Shown: positions 33,964 to 38,696 of the stretch, piece after piece | Numbering within the stretch: position 1 is the stretch's first letter | Layout: every line of letters begins with the position of its first letter | Assembly (NCBI GenBank): GCA_017860345.1 | Contig: JAFNAV010000022.1 | Location: 1-38,696, forward strand | Direction of reading: 5' to 3' | Length of the DNA stretch: 38,696 nt | From: Bacteroidota bacterium | Lineage (GTDB): Bacteria; Bacteroidota; Bacteroidia; Bacteroidales; Paludibacteraceae | Position numbers and translations under genes: made by a program | Notes under the pieces: model-generated | Told to the model about the DNA's origin: nothing | What the model saw: the letters and a program-made list of their open reading frames with translations, nothing else | The model's database searches: none

Positions 33964-36402
33964 ATGAGAAAAAAAATCTTTTTTACAGCTATTGTGCTGT
34001 TTTTTACTATCGTGTCGGTTGCACAAAACCTTGTAAAAGGTAAAGTAACCGACGAGAACGGAAAACCTGTTGCCGATGCTACCGTTCAAATCAAAAAACA
34101 AAATCTGGCAAAAACGACCAATGGAAATGGTGAATTTGTTTTTGAGGTACCAAATACCGGAAGGTTTGAGGTAACCATATCTTTTATTGGTTACCAACCT
34201 ACTACCGTACAGGCTTTTACCGGAAGAATCGTTCAGGTTGCTCTGGAGCGCAAGTCCTATGATTTGAGCGAAATTACGGTTTCATCATTGCGGGCAACCG
34301 ACAAATCGGCAGTGGCGTATTCCAATGTGAATAAAGACGAAATAGCTCAGCGCAATCTGGGACACGACATTCCCTACCTGTTGTCGCTTACACCGTCGTT
34401 TATTGCTACTTCAGATGCCGGAACAGGTATCGGTTACACAGGATTTCGTATCCGCGGGACTGATGCCAACCGCACCAATATCACAGTGAACGGTGTACCT
34501 CTTAACGATGCTGAATCTCACGGGACTTTTTTTGTGAATATGCCCGACTTTGCATCGTCGCTTACGTCGGTGCAGGTGCAACGCGGAGTAGGTACCTCCA
34601 CCAATGGTTCGGCAGCTTTCGGAGCCAGTATCAATATGCAAACCGAAGGACTTAATGCAAAACCTTATGGCGAAATATCAAGTTCGGTTGGTTCATTTAA
34701 CACCAATAAGAACACCTTAAAAGCCGGCACAGGGCTTATAAACAACCTGTTTGCTCTGGATGCCCGTTTGTCCAACGTCACCTCCGACGGATATATTGAC
34801 CGTGCATCTGTTGACCTTCAGTCTTATTATTTTTCGGCCGGATATTACGGCGAAAAAACCACGCTCAGATTCCTTACATTTGGCGGAAAAGAAAAAACAT
34901 ATCAGGCCTGGAACGGAGTGGATTCGGAAATAATGAAAACCAACCGAACATACAACGAATTGGGCGAATATACTGACAACGCCGGCAACATTCAGTATTA
35001 CGACAAACAAACAGATAACTATAATCAGACACATTATCAGTTGCATTGGTTGCAGGAACTGTCGGCTTCGCTCCACCTGAACGCCACGGCGCATTATACC
35101 CGTGGAATAGGTTATTACGAAGATTACAAAACTGACAGAAAGTACAAAGAGTACGGACTAACACCTGATACTGTGGCCGGAGTTGCTTTAAAAAAAACAG
35201 ACCTGATCAGGCAAAAATGGCTGGATAATTATTTTTACGGCATTACTTACGCTTTAAATTATCAAAATAAAAAGCTGAATGCTACCTTTGGAGGAGCTGC
35301 CAACCGTTACGATGGCGACCACTATGGTAAAATAATATGGGTGCGAAATGCCACCAAATTAGATCTGAGTAAAGATTGGTATCAAAGCACATCGCAAAAA
35401 AACGATGTAACTGTTTATGCCAAGCTTAATGCCGAACTTAGCAGCAACTTATATGGTTCGCTTGACCTGCAATATCGCTACATAAGCTACAGCATGAACG
35501 GAACTGACGACAAATACGACGAAGACCGTAATGCCATGCGCGATATTACGACTGCTGAACCATACAAATTTCACTTTTTCAACCCTAAAGTGGGCTTGAC
35601 GTATAAGTTCGATAATAACAATGGTGTATATGCCTCATTCTCAATATCGAACCGCGAACCTAATCGTAACAACTATACCGAAAGGGCGCAAAACGAAGCT
35701 CAACCGACCTACGAAACTCTTTACGACACTGAAATTGGATACAGATTTCAGTCGAAACGTTTCTCGTTAGGAACTAATTTTTACTATATGAGTTACAAAA
35801 ATCAACTTATCCTCACCGGTAAAATCAGTGAAATAGGCGAACTCCTTACCACCAACATCCCCGACAGCTATCGTACAGGGATAGAATTGATGGCCGGCGT
35901 AAAACTGACCAACTGGCTGAAGTGGGATATGAATCTGACTTTGAGCGAAAATAAAATACTTCGCTTTACCGAAGAGGATGTAGATGTGTACGATGCCGAC
36001 TGGAACTGGATTGCTTCGCGCGATAACTATCTGGGTAAAACAGATATAGCCTATTCGCCAAATTTTATTGGCAATAATATGTTTACCGTGGGTATGGATA
36101 ACTTTGAAATCGGGTTACAATCCAGTTTTGTAAGCCGCCAGTATTTTGACAATACCTCTGAAAAAGAGCGCTCTATAGATCCGTATTTTATCAACAACAT
36201 CAGCATGAGATATTCATTGCCCTTAAAAAAAATCCGGGGTATCGATTTTCAGTTATTGATTAACAATGTGCTGAACGAAAAATACGAGTCGAATGCCTAC
36301 AGTTGGTATTCTTATTATCTGGATGGAAAAAGAGTGAATGAATCCCGTTACTTTCCACAAGCGGGAATCAATTTTCTGGCTTCGGTTAGTCTGAAATTTT
36401 AA
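33964..36402 (+). CDS. TonB-dependent outer-membrane receptor, probably for thiamine
   Basis: The 812-residue protein has a signal peptide (residues 1-20, ending SVAQN), a carboxypeptidase-regulatory-like domain (about residues 22-100: VKGKVTDENGKPVADATVQI), a plug domain (about 105-220: GFRIRGTDANRTNITVNGVP, SVQVQRGVGTSTNGSAAFGA) and a 22-strand-type barrel ending in the aromatic-terminated FLASVSLKF. It lies directly behind a TPP riboswitch, and in Bacteroidetes TPP-controlled receptors of this kind (OMR1) are proposed to import thiamine or its phosphates. The specificity is inferred from the riboswitch, not the protein. No PnuT-type inner-membrane thiamine transporter or thiamine kinase gene follows; a strong terminator closes the transcript. 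Confidence 0.93.
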   Translation: MRKKIFFTAIVLFFTIVSVAQNLVKGKVTDENGKPVADATVQIKKQNLAKTTNGNGEFVFEVPNTGRFEVTISFIGYQPTTVQAFTGRIVQVALERKSYDLSEITVSSLRATDKSAVAYSNVNKDEIAQRNLGHDIPYLLSLTPSFIATSDAGTGIGYTGFRIRGTDANRTNITVNGVPLNDAESHGTFFVNMPDFASSLTSVQVQRGVGTSTNGSAAFGASINMQTEGLNAKPYGEISSSVGSFNTNKNTLKAGTGLINNLFALDARLSNVTSDGYIDRASVDLQSYYFSAGYYGEKTTLRFLTFGGKEKTYQAWNGVDSEIMKTNRTYNELGEYTDNAGNIQYYDKQTDNYNQTHYQLHWLQELSASLHLNATAHYTRGIGYYEDYKTDRKYKEYGLTPDTVAGVALKKTDLIRQKWLDNYFYGITYALNYQNKKLNATFGGAANRYDGDHYGKIIWVRNATKLDLSKDWYQSTSQKNDVTVYAKLNAELSSNLYGSLDLQYRYISYSMNGTDDKYDEDRNAMRDITTAEPYKFHFFNPKVGLTYKFDNNNGVYASFSISNREPNRNNYTERAQNEAQPTYETLYDTEIGYRFQSKRFSLGTNFYYMSYKNQLILTGKISEIGELLTTNIPDSYRTGIELMAGVKLTNWLKWDMNLTLSENKILRFTEEDVDVYDADWNWIASRDNYLGKTDIAYSPNFIGNNMFTVGMDNFEIGLQSSFVSRQYFDNTSEKERSIDPYFINNISMRYSLPLKKIRGIDFQLLINNVLNEKYESNAYSWYSYYLDGKRVNESRYFPQAGINFLASVSLKF

Positions 36403-36429
36403 ACAACAAAACAACATTGGTTTAGTAAT

Positions 36430-36468
36430 AACGTTTGATCCAAACTTTTGGGTCAAACGTTTTTTTTT
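36430..36468 (+). terminator. Terminator of the TonB-dependent receptor gene
   Basis: AACGTTTGATCC (36430-36441) pairs with GGGTCAAACGTT (36450-36461), 12 bp with one G-T and an 8-base loop, followed by nine T. It ends the riboswitch-controlled transcript as a single-gene unit. Confidence 0.85.
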
Positions 36469-36511
36469 GCGAAAAGCATAGCAAAAAACACGGCTATTCA
36501 TTTAAAATCAA

Positions 36512-36520
36512 TAATTTTGC
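36512..36520 (+). promoter_or_regulatory. -7 element of the CDF transporter gene
   Basis: TAATTTTGC matches the -7 consensus, 46 bases before the ATG at 36567 and after the preceding terminator. No clear TTG is found at -33. Confidence 0.45.
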
Positions 36521-36566
36521 ACCTGCAAAAAAAAACAGTTATAACAACTAAACTCTTAGAAACACT

Positions 36567-37472
36567 ATGTCGCATCAGGACGCATCAGTTAAATCCATCA
36601 TTTTCGCTCTTTTGGCTAATTTGGGCATTGCTATAACCAAAACCATAGCAGCAGTACTTACCGGTTCGGGTGCCATGCTGGCCGAATCTATCCACTCATT
36701 TGCCGACTGTGGCAATCAGGGACTTCTTTTTCTGGGTCTGAAAGCCTCCAAAAGAAATCCCGACGAAGAACATCCGCTCGGTTACGGTAAGTCAGTTTAT
36801 TTCTGGTCATTTATTGTGGCATTGATGCTCTTCAGCATGGGTGGCCTGTTTTCGATGTACGAAGGTATTCACAAACTCAGCACCCACGAGGGCCTCAGCA
36901 GTCCTCTAATTGCGATAGTTGTACTATCCCTGAGTATGGTGCTCGAAGGTATGTCGCTTTGGGGCTGTATTAATCAGATTAAGAAAATTAATCATCACAG
37001 TAGTCTGTGGGCGTGGATAAAAAACTCACGCCAGAGTGAACTCATCGTGGTACTGGGCGAAGATGTAGCTGCTTTGTTCGGTTTGTTTTTTGCCCTGATA
37101 GCAGTATTGTTATCAATGATTACAGGCAATCCTGTATTCGATGCCATGGGCAGTATCATTATCGGAGTATTACTGATTGTAGTATCGGTATTTATTGCTA
37201 TAAAAGTAAAAAGTCTGCTCATAGGACAAAGCGCCGACGAAGAAACACGCGAAAACATCAGGCTTTTTATAAATGAGCAACCTCAGGTAGAAGCGGTTTT
37301 GAACCTGATAACCATACAACTTGGCTCCGACATTATGGTGGCTGTAAAAGCTAAAATGAAACCGGCAGAATCGTCGGAGCAACTGATAGATAATATCAAT
37401 GCCTGCGAAAAGGCTCTAAGAAAAACCAATCCTGCCATCCGCTGGATATTTTTTGAACCGGATAAGGAATAA
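36567..37472 (+). CDS. Cation diffusion facilitator family transporter
   Basis: The 301-residue membrane protein has five or six predicted helices (for example FALLANLGIAITKTIAAVLT, SFIVALMLFSMGGLFSMYEG, SIIIGVLLIVVSVFIAIKVK). It has CDF landmarks: MLAESIHSFADCGNQ in helix II, HPLGYGKSVYFWSF, and VVLGEDVAALFGLFFALIAV in helix V, then DAMGSIIIG. The wording of these motifs is close to the ZnT9-like CDF branch. CDF proteins export Zn(II) or other divalent metals by proton antiport; the helix V site has E-D instead of the classical H-x-x-x-D, so metal specificity is uncertain. A cytoplasmic C-terminal domain follows. It stands alone between two terminators. Confidence 0.93.
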   Translation: MSHQDASVKSIIFALLANLGIAITKTIAAVLTGSGAMLAESIHSFADCGNQGLLFLGLKASKRNPDEEHPLGYGKSVYFWSFIVALMLFSMGGLFSMYEGIHKLSTHEGLSSPLIAIVVLSLSMVLEGMSLWGCINQIKKINHHSSLWAWIKNSRQSELIVVLGEDVAALFGLFFALIAVLLSMITGNPVFDAMGSIIIGVLLIVVSVFIAIKVKSLLIGQSADEETRENIRLFINEQPQVEAVLNLITIQLGSDIMVAVKAKMKPAESSEQLIDNINACEKALRKTNPAIRWIFFEPDKE

Positions 37473-37523
37473 AGCATTCCGTAATGTTTTCCAAAGAATC
37501 AGCAAGTTCTGTTTCTGAAAAAC

Positions 37524-37559
37524 AAAAAACCTGCAACTACGTGAGTTGCAGGTTTTTTT
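37524..37559. terminator. Bidirectional terminator between the CDF gene and tRNA-Ala
   Basis: AAAAAACCTGCAACT (37524-37538), loop ACGTG and AGTTGCAGGTTTTTT (37544-37558) form a perfect 15-bp stem with T runs on both strands. It can end both the rightward CDF transcript and the leftward tRNA transcript. Confidence 0.88.
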
Positions 37560-37566
37560 AATCAAG

Positions 37567-37640
37567 TGGAGATTACCGGACTCGAACCGGTCACCTCGAC
37601 ACTGCCAGTGTCGCGCTCTAGCCAGATGAGCTAAACCCCC
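37567..37640 (-). tRNA. tRNA-Ala (anticodon GGC)
   Basis: On the minus strand the 74-base sequence folds as a cloverleaf. The acceptor stem GGGGGTT pairs with AATCTCC, with the G3-U70 wobble that identifies alanine tRNAs. The anticodon stem is CGACA/TGTCG around loop CTGGCAG, so the anticodon is GGC. The T arm is ACCGG-TTCGAGT-CCGGT. The 3' CCA is not encoded (A then CTT). It reads GCC/GCU codons. Confidence 0.96.
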
Positions 37641-37664
37641 AAAGCTTGATTTTGAAATTGCGGT

Positions 37665-37673
37665 GCAAAGATA
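37665..37673 (-). promoter_or_regulatory. -7 element of the tRNA-Ala promoter
   Basis: The minus strand reads TATCTTTGC, a consensus -7 element 24 bases before the tRNA 5' end. A -33 TTG is not evident. Confidence 0.5.
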
Positions 37674-37798
37674 AAGAAGTTTTGGAAAATATACGTACAT
37701 TTGTAAGGAAATTTTTTCATATTTTGAACGAAAAGATACGTTGAAACCGGGATTTTTTCTGACAAGGTCATTTTATCTATAAAAATTGGAATATTATT

Positions 37799-38104
37799 AT
37801 GCTTATTTTTAACACCACTTATAAAGTTTCTACAGATTTGCGCGATAGTTGGCTGCAATGGATTCATGATTTTCACATTCCTTTTATGCTTGAAGCCGGA
37901 ACCTTTTCGAGTCCGCAGATAGCACGCGTAGTAGGCAGCGAAGATGAACAGGGCATTTCATTCTCAGTTCAGTTTCACATTAATGATATGGAGCTGCTGA
38001 AAAACTGGCACAGGATAAATGCTACAGCTTTTCAGAATAATTGCCGTGAAAAATTTGGAAACAACGTAATTTTCTTTACTACCGTACTTGAACTAATTGA
38101 CTGA
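37799..38104 (+). CDS. DUF4286-family protein
   Basis: The 101-residue cytoplasmic protein fits the small Bacteroidetes family DUF4286: MLIFNTTYKVSTDLRDSWLQ, then HIPFMLEAGTFSSPQIARVV, then GISFSVQFHINDMELLKNWH, then FGNNVIFFTTVLEL. The pattern suggests a ferredoxin-like alpha-beta (dimeric ABM-like) fold. No catalytic motif is visible and no function is known to me. It lies 3 bases before ruvC and is probably co-transcribed and translationally coupled with it. A weak -7 match, TACATTTG, is at 37696-37703. Confidence 0.86.
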   Translation: MLIFNTTYKVSTDLRDSWLQWIHDFHIPFMLEAGTFSSPQIARVVGSEDEQGISFSVQFHINDMELLKNWHRINATAFQNNCREKFGNNVIFFTTVLELID

Positions 38105-38107
38105 AAA

Positions 38108-38662
38108 GTGAAAGAAACCATTATTTTAGGCATCGACCCCGGCACCACCGTAATGGGATACGGACTGCTAAAGGTAACAGGAAATAAAACTGAGTTGCTG
38201 GCCATGGGTGTGCTTGAACTTAAAAAATACAGTAACCATTACCTGAAACTTCAGCGAATCTTTGCCCGCACGCTTTCGCTTATCGACGAGTTTCACCCGG
38301 ACTGCCTGGCTATTGAAGCTCCATTTTTTGGAAAAAATGTGCAGTCGATGCTGAAACTCGGAAGGGCACAGGGAGTGGCCATGTCTGCTGCATTGTACCG
38401 CGACATCCCGATTACCGAATACGCACCGCTTAAAATCAAGATGGCCATCACCGGAAGCGGTAGTGCCTCCAAAGAGCAGGTGGCCGATATGCTGAGACGG
38501 TTTCTGAAAATTCCTCAGGAAAATATGCTGCCCCAACTGGATGCTACTGATGGACTGGCGGCTGCTTATTGTCATTTTCTGCAAATGGGTCGCCCAAGTT
38601 CCGATAAAGCTTATTCCGGCTGGAAAGATTTTATATCCAAAAACCCTGACAAGGTGAAATAA
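38108..38662 (+). CDS. ruvC: Crossover junction endodeoxyribonuclease RuvC
   Basis: RuvC resolves Holliday junctions with the RuvAB motor during recombination repair. The 184-residue protein has an RNase H-like fold with the four acidic catalytic residues in place: D10 ([16 protein letters not shown]), E70 ([11 protein letters not shown]), D145 and D148 ([13 protein letters not shown]). The start must be GTG at 38108: an in-frame stop (the TGA of the DUF4286 gene) lies just upstream, and the next ATG would remove D10. Length is normal, with a short hydrophilic tail ([15 protein letters not shown]). ruvA and ruvB are not in the window. Confidence 0.96.
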   Translation: MKETIILGIDPGTTVMGYGLLKVTGNKTELLAMGVLELKKYSNHYLKLQRIFARTLSLIDEFHPDCLAIEAPFFGKNVQSMLKLGRAQGVAMSAALYRDIPITEYAPLKIKMAITGSGSASKEQVADMLRRFLKIPQENMLPQLDATDGLAAAYCHFLQMGRPSSDKAYSGWKDFISKNPDKVK

Positions 38663-38696
38663 TCAGCTTCATTCAAAAAAACATCATCGCTTATGT

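Noticed and set aside
38168-38584. 138-codon minus-strand frame over ruvC
   Set aside because: Shadow of ruvC; all four RuvC catalytic acids are on the plus strand.

Overview
The window comes from a Bacteroidetes chromosome, most likely of the order Bacteroidales. The evidence is a T9SS-type sorting tail on a secreted protease, a SusC/OMR-type TonB-dependent receptor, a Y_Y_Y-domain sensor kinase, DUF4914, DUF4878 and DUF4286 proteins, and many promoters of the Bacteroidetes form (TTG, about 19 bp, TAnnTTTG). Base composition is moderately AT-rich. Genus cannot be fixed from the sequence alone.

Layout. 1-2358 (-): N-terminal 786 codons of a large secreted surface protein that runs off the window. 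2729-7826 (-): a 1635-residue M6 metalloprotease with a sorting tail and a 60-residue companion gene; three phased 11-bp direct repeats lie just upstream of its likely promoter. 8041-12738 (-): a sensor kinase and REC-PAS-HTH response regulator pair. 12973-18158 (-): Sua5-type threonylcarbamoyl-AMP synthase, a DUF4914 P-loop protein, an XRE-cupin regulator and a DEAD-box helicase. 18427-21291 (+): a second DEAD-box helicase followed by overlapping pabB and pabC-like genes. 21369-30029 (+): the leucine operon. 30066-33642 (-): two lipoproteins, an OhrR-type regulator with a secreted glutathione peroxidase, a second glutathione peroxidase and a TPR protein. 33734-37472 (+): a TPP riboswitch with a TonB-dependent receptor, then a CDF transporter. 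37567-38662: tRNA-Ala(GGC) on the minus strand, then DUF4286 and ruvC.

The leucine operon is the most interesting part. It starts with a promoter, a 21-residue leader peptide with six Leu and three Ile codons, and a strong hairpin-plus-T-run, which together make a classical ribosome-mediated attenuator. The genes are leuA, leuC, leuD, a second isopropylmalate/citramalate-synthase-like gene, and leuB. Every junction between them carries extra DNA: a four-helix-bundle (S23/IVP-like) gene between leuA and leuC, an unrelated-looking four-helix-bundle gene between leuC and leuD, a gene-less inverted repeat between leuD and the citramalate-synthase-like gene, and a HigB/HigA-type toxin-antitoxin pair before leuB. 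Both four-helix-bundle genes sit between inverted arms made of short repeated words. The third element uses the same words as the second but has no gene. This resembles the architecture of 23S rRNA intervening sequences, here in an mRNA; any function or mobility is inference.

Other regulatory structure stands out. A 34-bp palindrome and a second related palindrome sit exactly on either side of the -7 element of the cytosolic glutathione peroxidase. A different 14-bp palindrome lies at the ohrR promoter. The thiamine receptor gene has a TPP riboswitch but no visible terminator in its leader.
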